Assembly: GCA_016699695.1 (NCBI GenBank)
Contig: CP065006.1
Span: 2,480,001-2,544,000, forward strand
Direction: 5' to 3'
Length of the DNA stretch: 64,000 nucleotides
Source: Bacteroidota bacterium
Lineage (GTDB): Bacteria > Bacteroidota > Bacteroidia > Bacteroidales > UBA10428
Numbering within the stretch: the stretch's first letter is position 1; the number at the start of each line of letters is the position of its first letter. The notes beneath the pieces were generated by a model. That model was not told where the DNA came from, ran no database searches, and saw only the letters and a list, made by a program, of their open reading frames with translations. The position numbers and the translations under genes were made by a program. Shown here piece after piece: positions 16,780 through 25,496 of the stretch.

Positions 16780-19704
16780 ATGCTTTTGTACAGACTGAAA
16801 TTTCTGGTCATTATTCTAGCGGTTGTCTATCCGCAATGCTCCTTTGCACAAAAGGTAAAAATCGAAACTTTGCTGGAGCAGGGAAACCGGTTGTTGAACA
16901 ACACGGACAATGCACAATCCAGAGCCAAATACGATAGTGCATTCATCCTGGCTAAAGAGGGCAATTTTTCTCATTATCAGATTTTAAGTCATTATAAGTC
17001 CGGTTACAGTTATTTGCAGCAAGATATGGCATTTCTTGCTCTGGCGCATTTTTCCGATTTATTGATGAGCAATAGTCCTGCCACAGCGGCCGACTCTGCC
17101 TTGTATGCACTTGCCAGCCTCGAAGAAATGGCAATTACACGAGTGGCAATTGTGTATCCCGAGAAATATTATCAATTGATAAGGGACTTTTCGTCTACTT
17201 TCCAGTTCCTTAAAGGAAGTGAACTAAGGAGAAAGGTATTTCTTTGTGGTGAAATCGAATTTCATCAGCTCAATTACGAACAGGCTCGTCTTCATTACCG
17301 AAAGGCACTCGAAATAAATTCGACCGATACCTATCTCGAAGAGATGCTTTGGTTCAAATTAAGTCTGGTTTATACCAAATTGTACGATACCGACAGGGCA
17401 AGAGAATGCCTCGATTTCCTTCTCTCCAGGAAATCAAAGTTTCTGAATCAATCGAAGATCTATTACAATGCGGGTATGCTGCAATACAACAACCAACAGT
17501 TTACGGAGGCAATCAAATACCTTCAGAACGGTCTGCTGTTTACACTCGATCCAAATGCGCGAATATCGATGCTCCTTATTCTGGGGCACTCGTATATGGA
17601 ACTCAAGAATTCCTCTAAAGCAAAAAGCTATTATAATCGTGCAATGCAGGAGTTAAATAAAAAAGGGGTATTGCAGGAATATAAACTCTCGGTACTTAAT
17701 TCCTTCGGATGGTATTACAGTGAAATGAACGATGCTGATTCACTTCTCTATTATTACAAAAATGCATCTGGTTTTGCGCTGGAAGACAATTCCTTGGCGG
17801 AGTACCAGGCTTATACAGTCAAGGGACTTAACGAATACTATTTAGCCAATGGGATGTATCAAAAATCTCTTGCAACGATTGAAAATTTTCTGTATGCCCG
17901 AAATAGCGAAAACTATCACTATTTGCAGAAACTCAATATTCAGTTGCTCAACCAAATATTGGCTGATGAGGCAACTGCCAATTTTAAGCTATGGATGGAA
18001 GATTCTGAAAAGATCAAACCACTTTTAAATTCATACAAGCTAATCAACCAGGTTGTAAGAAACACTGTAAAATCTTACAATGCTTTAACAGAAGATAAAA
18101 CAAAACTGGTATACCTTTCGCACTTAAGGTTTTACCTCGATGGGGCGTATACGATTGGATATGAATTGTTTTCGACCACTGGAGAAAAAAAATACCTCGA
18201 GGAACTTATCCATCTTTCTGAATTGAACAAGGCTATTGTGCTTAAGGCAAACTCGCAAAGAACCCAGGCAATTAAGCTTGTTGACATGCCTGAATCCTTG
18301 CGAAGTTTTGAGTCGGATCTCAGAAAAAAAATTATACGGCTCGAATATTACCTGGGCGGTCAAAAAGAAACACCTCTGGATTCGTTGTTGAGTAACGAAA
18401 TCAGAATTCAACTAACTATTCTTCGTACCAGGTATGACTCCCTGAATCATATACTTGAGGAGAGATTTCCAGGGATACTTTCCAACAAGCTGAAGGAGAG
18501 GAATTTTGATTTATCACAATTGCAAGAGTCGTTGGAATCCAACCAATTGGTGATTAGTTATTTTTTTTCCAATTACCAGGGTAAAAGATTATACATTCAG
18601 AGTATAAGCCAGGATACTCTGGCCGTTAGTGAAGTTAAAGATGTCGAAGGCTTGGGTCAGGATATTCTTGAATTCAGAAGTCATTTGCTAGAAACCCATC
18701 CGGGATATTCGCGGGAGACTAATATGGATGAATTCGTTGATCGGTCATTTGGTATTTATGCTATTATCTTGGAGCCAATAAAGAAGCTGATTGGTGAAAA
18801 AAGGTTAGTGATTCTTCCCGATGCCGAATTGCATCTGGTACCATTCGATCTTCTCCTTACCCAAAAAGAAACTACAACCGGAAAGGGTTATAAGGATTTG
18901 CCTTATTTAATGAAAAGTTGCCCGATAACCTACCTAAATACCCTTGAACAGCTATTGGTTTCACCCGGGCAGATTTCCAGACGAAGTACGCTGGTAGGTT
19001 TTGCTCCTGAATATTCGAATAAGCTTGCAGATTCAAACTCTTTTTCCCTATGCCCATTACCCGGAGCCGAAGAAGAAATTTCTTATGCCAGAGGCTTTTT
19101 TAAGGGTCGGAAATTCAGTAAAACCAAAGCAAGTAAAGAAAATTTTTTCAAAAAAGCTCCCCAGGGCCAACTTCTTCATCTGGCATTGCATACGGAGGTT
19201 TCTGATATCGATCCTATGTATAGCCGAATGTACTTCAGCGGATCAGAAAGAGATTCGACTAATCAAATGTTTAGTTATGAGCTTTATGGCAGGGCTTTCA
19301 ATTCTAAACTTGTGGTGTTAAGCGGATGCAATACAGGTTCGGGAAACCTTGTTACTGGCGAAGGACTGATGAATATGTCAAGGGCTTTTTTCAATATGGG
19401 GGTGTTAAACCTTATAGTTACTCAATGGGCCGTAGCTGACAGGTCGAGTGCCCGTCTGATGTATTATTATTACCGCGCACTTTCGAAGGGTAGTTCCAGC
19501 GACAGGGCCTTGCAGCAGGCTAAAATTGATTTTTTAAACTACGAAGATCCCCTTTTTCACCACCCATATTATTGGGCTGGGTACGTTTCTTTAGGTAATC
19601 CTGTAGTATATAAGGGGTTAAATATCCGATTAATTGGGTGGATCACCCCACTTGTTTTTTTGTTGTTGCTACTTCTTCTAATTCGCTGGCATCTGCGCAG
19701 GTAA
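16780..19704 (+). CDS. Exported TPR-CHAT (caspase-like) protein
   Basis: 974 residues. A Sec signal peptide (cleavage near SFAQK) is followed by TPR repeats at about 30-400, a helical linker, and a CHAT domain from about 620 to 945. CHAT is a caspase-fold cysteine protease domain. The likely catalytic dyad is His804 (LLHLALHTEVSD) and Cys850 (VVLSGCNTGSG); further CHAT hallmarks are GEGLMNMSRAFFNMGVLN, VTQWAVADRSSARLMYYYYR and HPYYWAGYVSLGNP. A C-terminal membrane helix (about 951-968) ends with basic residues, so the bulk should face the periplasm. It converges, with 19 bases between stops, on a sigma/anti-sigma pair. Proteolytic activity and substrate are inferences. Confidence 0.88.
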   Translation: MLLYRLKFLVIILAVVYPQCSFAQKVKIETLLEQGNRLLNNTDNAQSRAKYDSAFILAKEGNFSHYQILSHYKSGYSYLQQDMAFLALAHFSDLLMSNSPATAADSALYALASLEEMAITRVAIVYPEKYYQLIRDFSSTFQFLKGSELRRKVFLCGEIEFHQLNYEQARLHYRKALEINSTDTYLEEMLWFKLSLVYTKLYDTDRARECLDFLLSRKSKFLNQSKIYYNAGMLQYNNQQFTEAIKYLQNGLLFTLDPNARISMLLILGHSYMELKNSSKAKSYYNRAMQELNKKGVLQEYKLSVLNSFGWYYSEMNDADSLLYYYKNASGFALEDNSLAEYQAYTVKGLNEYYLANGMYQKSLATIENFLYARNSENYHYLQKLNIQLLNQILADEATANFKLWMEDSEKIKPLLNSYKLINQVVRNTVKSYNALTEDKTKLVYLSHLRFYLDGAYTIGYELFSTTGEKKYLEELIHLSELNKAIVLKANSQRTQAIKLVDMPESLRSFESDLRKKIIRLEYYLGGQKETPLDSLLSNEIRIQLTILRTRYDSLNHILEERFPGILSNKLKERNFDLSQLQESLESNQLVISYFFSNYQGKRLYIQSISQDTLAVSEVKDVEGLGQDILEFRSHLLETHPGYSRETNMDEFVDRSFGIYAIILEPIKKLIGEKRLVILPDAELHLVPFDLLLTQKETTTGKGYKDLPYLMKSCPITYLNTLEQLLVSPGQISRRSTLVGFAPEYSNKLADSNSFSLCPLPGAEEEISYARGFFKGRKFSKTKASKENFFKKAPQGQLLHLALHTEVSDIDPMYSRMYFSGSERDSTNQMFSYELYGRAFNSKLVVLSGCNTGSGNLVTGEGLMNMSRAFFNMGVLNLIVTQWAVADRSSARLMYYYYRALSKGSSSDRALQQAKIDFLNYEDPLFHHPYYWAGYVSLGNPVVYKGLNIRLIGWITPLVFLLLLLLLIRWHLRR

Positions 19705-19723
19705 GGATTAATGCCTGGTGTTA

Positions 19724-20437
19724 TCAGAAATACCTGCTCAATATTTTTTCCGATCGTTCAGTGTAAAAATTGGTCGATGAAGAAAGGATATTTAAATAGG
19801 GTTTGGCAAGATAGGGCTTGTTAGCTTTTAGGTAGAGCAAACTTAAGTACCATTTGGCATGCATCGAGTAGGCATAATCTCCTTCCTGGTCTATTATCAA
19901 TAGCAATTCTTCTGCTTGTTGCGGTTTGTTAAGCTCAAGTGCACAAAGTGCTTGGTAGAAAATGCCGATAGAATGGTTACATACTTCTTTGTTGTAGTTT
20001 TCGAGCATGGAAAAGGCAAATTGATAATCGCCATTGGCATAAAGCTGAATTCCGAGGTCGAGTCCGCTCATTTGATTGGCATGTGCAGAACGCGTTGAAA
20101 GATCGATTGCATAGGGTGTATAGTATTTGTTAAAAGCTTTTTCTAATTTGTTGCCAGAAGTGAGTGCGACAATACTAAAAAGTAAAACCAAAGAGGCAGC
20201 AGCGGCTATCGCCATTCGTGTGAAATGCTTTCTTTTTGAGCCTTGGGTTATCAGGTGTCTTAATTGTTCTCTCAAGGAATTAGCATCTTCGTCTCGAATG
20301 CTTTCATTCACCTCACTCACAAAGGCAGCCTCTTGAGCCAGTTTTTCATTCTTTTTAAGTTCTGCTTTAAACACTTCTTTTTGGTCCTCGTGAAGGGTGC
20401 CATCAAGAAAATCTTCAATTGTTTCAAAATTTTTCAT
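19724..20437 (-). CDS. Putative membrane anti-sigma factor with TPR-like periplasmic domain
   Basis: 237 residues. A charged cytoplasmic N-terminus of about 74 residues (EDFLDGTLHEDQKEVFKAEL, the opening typical of anti-sigma-like proteins in Bacteroidota) precedes one membrane helix (75-94) and a C-terminal region of about 140 residues with TPR-like helices (LGIQLYANGDYQFAFSMLEN, then YQALCALELNKPQQAEELL). It overlaps the sigma factor gene by 14 bases, which implies translational coupling and a partner role. No zinc-binding HxxxCxxC motif is seen. The assignment as anti-sigma is inferred from overlap and topology. The TPR half faces the same compartment as the neighbouring CHAT protein. Confidence 0.7.
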   Translation of the reverse strand: MKNFETIEDFLDGTLHEDQKEVFKAELKKNEKLAQEAAFVSEVNESIRDEDANSLREQLRHLITQGSKRKHFTRMAIAAAASLVLLFSIVALTSGNKLEKAFNKYYTPYAIDLSTRSAHANQMSGLDLGIQLYANGDYQFAFSMLENYNKEVCNHSIGIFYQALCALELNKPQQAEELLLIIDQEGDYAYSMHAKWYLSLLYLKANKPYLAKPYLNILSSSTNFYTERSEKILSRYF

Positions 20438-21008
20438 AACCTAATTCCCGGAATTGATTTGAATTTCTAATTTTTTCTAACAACGCATTCTTGCAAGTAT
20501 ATTTTTTTTTCTTGGTATAATCGTCTGAGCCATAACCCATAAATCTGGTTATTTCGCTCATTGGGGTTCCCTGGTAAAAGAGTCTCAATACTTTTTTGCA
20601 ATCTTCCCCTAATTCATCAAATTTGCTACGATACAGTCTTAATCTATCGTTTTTTTCAATGGTATAAAGAATATTGCTGTGTTCATCAATTGTATCGTAA
20701 CTTTCGGCATAAATAGGTTTCAACCTTCTGTTTTCAAGCTCTTTCAACCACATTAGTTTTGCAATGGAATATACAAATGTAGTAAGAGAACTGGTAAGTA
20801 TAAACCCAGGTTCCTGAACCTTTCTGAACAGTACAATAATCGACTCTTGTATAATATCGTTGGCATCGTCCAGCGTACCGTTGTTGCAAATAACATAATG
20901 CTTTACCGGTTTCGAACACTGATCAAGAATATACTTCAATACCTTATTGTTCTTTTCTTGTAAGCCAAGTAGAAGGGATTCGTTGGTATATTCTTTTTTT
21001 GTGCCCAA
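20424..21008 (-). CDS. ECF-type RNA polymerase sigma factor
   Basis: 194 residues. Region 2 appears in DDANDIIQESIIVLFRKV and the following helix (SLTTFVYSIAKLMWLKEL); region 4 in EDCKKVLRLFYQGTPMSEIT with a C-terminal helix-turn-helix. There is no region 1.1 or 3, as in ECF sigma factors. Known role: directs RNA polymerase to a small set of promoters when released from an anti-sigma factor, here the overlapping downstream gene. An unusual lysine-rich stretch (DDYTKKKKYTCKNALLEKI) falls within the region 4 recognition helix area. Target promoters are unknown. Confidence 0.88.
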   Translation of the reverse strand: MGTKKEYTNESLLLGLQEKNNKVLKYILDQCSKPVKHYVICNNGTLDDANDIIQESIIVLFRKVQEPGFILTSSLTTFVYSIAKLMWLKELENRRLKPIYAESYDTIDEHSNILYTIEKNDRLRLYRSKFDELGEDCKKVLRLFYQGTPMSEITRFMGYGSDDYTKKKKYTCKNALLEKIRNSNQFRELGYEKF

Positions 21009-21029
21009 TGGATTAATTCTGAATAAGCA

Positions 21030-21060
21030 AAGAAAGTAACCTTTTTTAGGCTACTTTCTT
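21030..21060 (-). terminator. Hairpin after gcvP
   Basis: AAGAAAGTA (21030-21038) and TACTTTCTT (21052-21060) form a 9-bp stem. On the minus strand it lies 24 bases after the gcvP stop and before the sigma factor start. The T-tract is weak, so it may act partly as an attenuator. Confidence 0.5.
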
Positions 21061-21083
21061 CAATATGAGCTAAAAATAATACC

Positions 21084-23948
21084 TTATTTCGAATATTCCA
21101 GAGGAGAAGGACAGGTACATATCAAATTGCGGTCGCCATAGGCATCGTCGATGCGTGCTACCGACGACCAAAATTTATTCTCTTTCAGCCAGGGTAAAGG
21201 AAAGGCAGCTTTCTCTCTTGAATACCTGTGACTCCATGCATCGGCGGTGACTTCATCTTGTGTGTGAGGGGCATTCACCAGTGGGTTGTCGGGGTTGCTG
21301 TCACCGGCAGCATCCTGTATTTCGTGGTAAATACTTACCAGTGCTTCAATAAAACGATCCAGCTCTTCTTTCGATTCACTTTCGGTAGGTTCTATCATGA
21401 GGGTGCCGTGCACAGGGAATGATAGGGTAGGTGCATGAAAGCCGTAATCAATAAGCCTTTTGGCTATGTCGGTTTCAGTGATTTGGCTCGAGGATTTAAA
21501 TCCACGGCAATCGAGTATCATTTCATGAGCTACATAGCCTGTTGTACCCGTATACAGTACCGGATAGTATGGTTTTAATTTTGTCGCAAGGTAATTGGCA
21601 TTTAATATGGCTATTTTCGTAGAAAGTGTCAAACCATCGCCACCAAGCAAATGGCAATATGCGTGCGAGATTGTCAAGATACTGGCACTGCCGTATGGAG
21701 CTGAAGCTACAGCCTTTATGCCGTTTACTCCACCCGTTTGTACAACGGGGTGTGTAGGCAGAAATTCTACAAGGTGGCTGGCAACGCAGATAGGCCCCAT
21801 TCCGGGTCCGCCGCCACCATGCGGAATAGCAAAAGTTTTATGCAGGTTCAAATGGCAAACGTCGGCTCCAATTGCGGCCGGACTTGTTAGCCCAACTTGA
21901 GCGTTCATATTGGCACCATCCATATATACCTGACCTCCATGCTGGTGAACCAGTTTGATCATCTCTTTGATGGTAGGCTCGAAAACACCATGCGTTGAAG
22001 GATAGGTAATCATAATACCTGCCAGCTTTTCGCTGTACTCCAGCACTCTGTTACTTAAATCGTTTTGGTCAATGTTTCCCTGTTCGTCGCACTTTACAAC
22101 AATTACTTCCATACCTGCCATTACTGCGCTGGCAGGGTTGGTGCCGTGTGCCGAAGAAGGGATTAGCATGATGTTTCGATACCCCTGTTTATTGGCCTGA
22201 TGGTATTTCCGAATTACAAGCAATCCTGCATATTCACCGGCTGCTCCGGAGTTAGGTTGAAATGAAATGGCTTCGAATCCGGTAATTTTTAGCAACATTT
22301 TGCCAAGTTCGTGAAACAACTGTTGGTATCCTTCGGTCTGGTCGATGGGGGCAAAGGGATGGATTTCGCCAAATTCCGGCCAGCTCAAGGGAAGCATTTC
22401 TACGGCTGCATTCAGTTTCATAGTGCAGGAGCCAAGCGATATCATAGAATGAGTGAGCGAAATATCGCGACGCTCGAGTTTTTTGATGTATCGCATCAAT
22501 TGGGTTTCGGAACGGTATTGGTTAAAGACAGGCTGCTGCATGTAATTGTCTGTGCGCAGGAATTCTTTCGAAAGCCAGGTTTTATTTTCGAATTCCTGAA
22601 TATTTCCGAACTTCTTCTTCTTAGTGGCAGCAAATACCTCCAACAGGTTGTTCAGATCGGCTATACTGGTGGTTTCATCGAGACTTATACCCACATCTCC
22701 ATTTTCAAAATAGCGAAGGTTTATTTCTTGTTCAAGGGCATGAATCCTTATGTCTTTTTGGGTAATTCCTTGTGTAAGCCTTATCCGCAAAGTATCGAAA
22801 TAGTTAGTGTATACGTTGATGAAACCCAGCTCAATAAGTCTGGAGCAAAGGGTGCCGGCGGCCTGGTGGCAATGAAGGGCAATACGTTTAAGACCTTCGG
22901 GCCCATGGTATATTGTGTACATCCCAGCCATGGTGGCCAAGAGTGCCTGTGCAGTACATATATTCGAAGTAGCTCTCTCTCTCTTAATGTGTTGTTCGCG
23001 CGTTTGAAGCGCCATGCGTAAGGCTGTTTTTCCACTTTTATCTTTCGACACCCCAATAATTCTTCCGGGCATAAAGCGTTTAAATTCATCTTTTGTTGCA
23101 AAATAGGCAGCATGTGGACCTCCAAAACCCATCGGGATACCAAATCGCTGTGTCGAACCCACTGCCACATCAGCACCTAAATCAGCAGGCGAACGCAGCA
23201 ATACAAGGCTCATGCAGTCTGCAGCCAGCACCACGCGTGCTCCAAAAGCATGCATCTGGTTGATAAAATCTTCGTAATTAATTACCTCACCATCGCCCGA
23301 GGGGTATTGAAGAAAAGCCCCAAATAGTTTTGGTGTTGGCGTGAAGGTCTGGAAGTTGCCTACAATTATTTTAATACCGAGGGGTTCTGCCCTGCTTTCG
23401 AGCACAGCCAGGTTTTGCGGAAATATATTTTTATCGACAAAAAATTCATTGTAATCTTCCTGCATCATTTTTCGTGGCCGTGCGTTATGGAGCATAATCA
23501 TGGCTTCGGCAACGGCAGTAGCTTCGTCGAGCAAGGAGGCATTGGCTATTTCAAAACCGGTAAGTTCAGTAATGGCAGTTTGAAAATTTAACAATGCTTC
23601 CAGCCGGCCTTGCGATATCTCTGCCTGGTAAGGTGTGTAAGATGTGTACCAGCTTGGATTCTCGAGAATATTTCGCTGTATGGCCGCAGGGAAAACGGTG
23701 TGGTGGTATCCGGTGCCTATGTATGATTTGAATACTTTATTCTTCGAAGCAAGTTTTTTTATGCTTTTAAAATACTCGTATTCGTTTACACCTTTAGGTA
23801 AGTCTAGCGGGCCTTTTAAACGAATAGTGGCGGGTATGATTTTTTCAATGAGTTGGTCGAGAGACTTAAGACCCATTTCACCAAGCATTTGGTCTACATC
23901 CCATTCACGTGGCCCTAAATGCCGATGAACAAAATTTTCTGCTGCCAT
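21084..23948 (-). CDS. gcvP: Glycine dehydrogenase (decarboxylating), P protein
   Basis: 954 residues, full length for the single-chain form. The N-terminal half opens HRHLGPREWDVDQMLGEMG; the C-terminal half has the PLP lysine in CHLNLHKTFAIPHGGGGPGMG. Known reaction: PLP-dependent decarboxylation of glycine and transfer of aminomethyl to lipoyl-H protein, part of the glycine cleavage system. The H and T proteins are not in the window. It follows a metallo-hydrolase gene with a 43-base gap on the same strand. No break or missing motif is seen. Confidence 0.97.
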   Translation of the reverse strand: MAAENFVHRHLGPREWDVDQMLGEMGLKSLDQLIEKIIPATIRLKGPLDLPKGVNEYEYFKSIKKLASKNKVFKSYIGTGYHHTVFPAAIQRNILENPSWYTSYTPYQAEISQGRLEALLNFQTAITELTGFEIANASLLDEATAVAEAMIMLHNARPRKMMQEDYNEFFVDKNIFPQNLAVLESRAEPLGIKIIVGNFQTFTPTPKLFGAFLQYPSGDGEVINYEDFINQMHAFGARVVLAADCMSLVLLRSPADLGADVAVGSTQRFGIPMGFGGPHAAYFATKDEFKRFMPGRIIGVSKDKSGKTALRMALQTREQHIKRERATSNICTAQALLATMAGMYTIYHGPEGLKRIALHCHQAAGTLCSRLIELGFINVYTNYFDTLRIRLTQGITQKDIRIHALEQEINLRYFENGDVGISLDETTSIADLNNLLEVFAATKKKKFGNIQEFENKTWLSKEFLRTDNYMQQPVFNQYRSETQLMRYIKKLERRDISLTHSMISLGSCTMKLNAAVEMLPLSWPEFGEIHPFAPIDQTEGYQQLFHELGKMLLKITGFEAISFQPNSGAAGEYAGLLVIRKYHQANKQGYRNIMLIPSSAHGTNPASAVMAGMEVIVVKCDEQGNIDQNDLSNRVLEYSEKLAGIMITYPSTHGVFEPTIKEMIKLVHQHGGQVYMDGANMNAQVGLTSPAAIGADVCHLNLHKTFAIPHGGGGPGMGPICVASHLVEFLPTHPVVQTGGVNGIKAVASAPYGSASILTISHAYCHLLGGDGLTLSTKIAILNANYLATKLKPYYPVLYTGTTGYVAHEMILDCRGFKSSSQITETDIAKRLIDYGFHAPTLSFPVHGTLMIEPTESESKEELDRFIEALVSIYHEIQDAAGDSNPDNPLVNAPHTQDEVTADAWSHRYSREKAAFPLPWLKENKFWSSVARIDDAYGDRNLICTCPSPLEYSK

Positions 23949-23991
23949 TTTAGTTTTATCAGTTATATGTCGACAAATTTTTTAATTATTC

Positions 23992-24630
23992 TCAGATGAG
24001 GAAAGGATTTGTATCATGTTCTGCTCCAATTGTGGTGCTTGGGCCATGTCCGCTGTAAACATTCGTTTCGGGTGGCAGGGTAAGTAGTTTTTGTTTAATG
24101 CCACTAATCAAACTATCGTAATCTCCTCCAGGCAAATCGGTTCGTCCGATAGAACTTCTAAATAAAATATCGCCCACAATAACAAATTTATCCGCCGCCG
24201 AATAAAATGCCAATCCACCAGGTGAATGACCAGGTATATGCATCACCTGCAATGTATGCTTTCCGATTTCAATCCGGTCCGACTCATCAATGTATTGGTT
24301 AATTACCGGAGTTTCGTCAAAAGCGAGACCAAACATTTCGGCAGTAATCCGGGCCGAAGAAAGCAACAACTCCTCATTACGATGCATTTTGAAAGGGATT
24401 TTAAGATCCTTTACCATGCGGCTTACACCAAGGAGGTGATCCACATGCCCATGTGTATTTACAACAGCGGTGAGTTTTATTTTTTTTTCCTTCAGATAAG
24501 CCTTCAGTTGTGCGTATTCCGTTTCTGTTTCGAAAGAGGGGTCAATTATAATACCTGTACCAGTTTCATCGGTAAGCAGATAGGTATTTACCTGAAAACT
24601 ATTGAAAACAAAATATTTGAGTGTAATCAT
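23992..24630 (-). CDS. Metallo-beta-lactamase-fold hydrolase (glyoxalase II-like)
   Basis: 212 residues. The metal-binding motif is THGHVDH (H60, H62, D64, H65), with later ligands in HIPGHSPGG, VGDILF and YSGHGPSTTIG, the pattern of the single-domain MBL hydrolases often annotated as hydroxyacylglutathione hydrolase-like. It likely hydrolyses a thioester in the cytoplasm, but the substrate cannot be read from the sequence; the glutathione-specific C-terminal domain of true GloB is absent. It starts 12 bases after the pcm stop, so it is probably co-transcribed with it and perhaps with gcvP. Confidence 0.87.
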   Translation of the reverse strand: MITLKYFVFNSFQVNTYLLTDETGTGIIIDPSFETETEYAQLKAYLKEKKIKLTAVVNTHGHVDHLLGVSRMVKDLKIPFKMHRNEELLLSSARITAEMFGLAFDETPVINQYIDESDRIEIGKHTLQVMHIPGHSPGGLAFYSAADKFVIVGDILFRSSIGRTDLPGGDYDSLISGIKQKLLTLPPETNVYSGHGPSTTIGAEHDTNPFLI

Positions 24631-24642
24631 ATTGTTATTGGA

Positions 24643-25284
24643 TTATGACCTTCCTTTTAGCATAGGAACAAATAAAAAATCGCCATGTTCGGTACAGGTA
24701 GTTTTTTCTGCTTCGGTTTTAATTATAAGATTCATTACCTGTTTGTGATTGTCGCCTACCGGAATAATCATGCGTCCGCCTGGTTTAAGTTGAGTAACCA
24801 GGGCATCAGGAACTTCGGGTGCGCCAGCTGTTACAATAATTTTGTCGAAAGGGGCATAGGTAGGCAATCCTTTAAAGCCATCGCCGTAAAAAAATTGTGG
24901 AGAATAGCCCAATTCAAGTAATAACTTTTGCGCACCCAGACTTAAAACTTTATGTCTCTCAATAGTAAATACCTGGGCACCTAACTCTACTAAAATAGCC
25001 GATTGATACCCTGAACCGGTGCCAATTTCAAGCACTTTATCACCTTTCTTAATTTCCAGCATCTGGGTTTGGTAGGCCACCGTATAGGGTTGCGATATGG
25101 TTTGGTTGGCAGCAATCGGGAAGGCTTTGTCTTTATAAGCGAAATGAATAAATCCACTGTCCATAAAAAAGTGTCGCGGCACCTTATTAATAGCAGCCAA
25201 CACATTTTCGTCTGTGATGCCTTTACTTCTAATCTCTTCAACGAGTCTACGCCGAAGCCCCTTGTGCAAAAAACTATCTTCCAT
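24643..25284 (-). CDS. pcm: Protein-L-isoaspartate O-methyltransferase
   Basis: 213 residues from the ATG at 25284. A same-frame extension to a TTG at 25335 would include the promoter, so it is rejected. SAM motif I is LEIGTGSGYQSAIL; the family signature NQTISQPYTVAYQTQML precedes it, and FDKIIVTAGAPEVPDAL and LKPGGRMIIPVG follow. Known role: repair of L-isoaspartyl residues in damaged proteins by carboxyl methylation. The first gene of a minus-strand set with the MBL hydrolase 12 bases downstream. Confidence 0.93.
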   Translation of the reverse strand: MEDSFLHKGLRRRLVEEIRSKGITDENVLAAINKVPRHFFMDSGFIHFAYKDKAFPIAANQTISQPYTVAYQTQMLEIKKGDKVLEIGTGSGYQSAILVELGAQVFTIERHKVLSLGAQKLLLELGYSPQFFYGDGFKGLPTYAPFDKIIVTAGAPEVPDALVTQLKPGGRMIIPVGDNHKQVMNLIIKTEAEKTTCTEHGDFLFVPMLKGRS

Positions 25285-25306
25285 CAGGCTAATTTCTCCG
25301 TTTGGG

Positions 25307-25341
25307 GCAAAAGTAAAACTTATATTATAACCCAATCCAAA
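25307..25341 (-). promoter_or_regulatory. Promoter of pcm
   Basis: On the minus strand TTTG (25338-25341) and TACTTTTGC (25307-25315), 22 bases apart: an exact TAnnTTTG box. Transcription should start near 25300, giving a leader of about 16 bases to the ATG at 25284. Confidence 0.6.
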
Positions 25342-25432
25342 TAATTATTAGGCATTGAATGTTAATAAGTATTCTATCAAAAGTCACTTTTTCGCTGGTT
25401 TGATCAACAAAGTTCTCTTTACTGATTAAGAT

Positions 25433-25466
25433 TTTGTTGAGCCAACGCCAATATTTCTATATTTGT
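25433..25466 (+). promoter_or_regulatory. Promoter of the sugar transferase gene
   Basis: TTTG at 25433-25436 and TATATTTGT at 25458-25466, 21 bases apart. An exact TAnnTTTG match about 30 bases upstream of the ATG at 25497. Confidence 0.65.
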
Positions 25467-25496
25467 GGTCAAGTATAATGCTACTCCTAATTTTGA

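Noticed and set aside
22311..23021. 236-residue plus-strand ORF within gcvP
   Set aside because: Antisense to the conserved gcvP gene.
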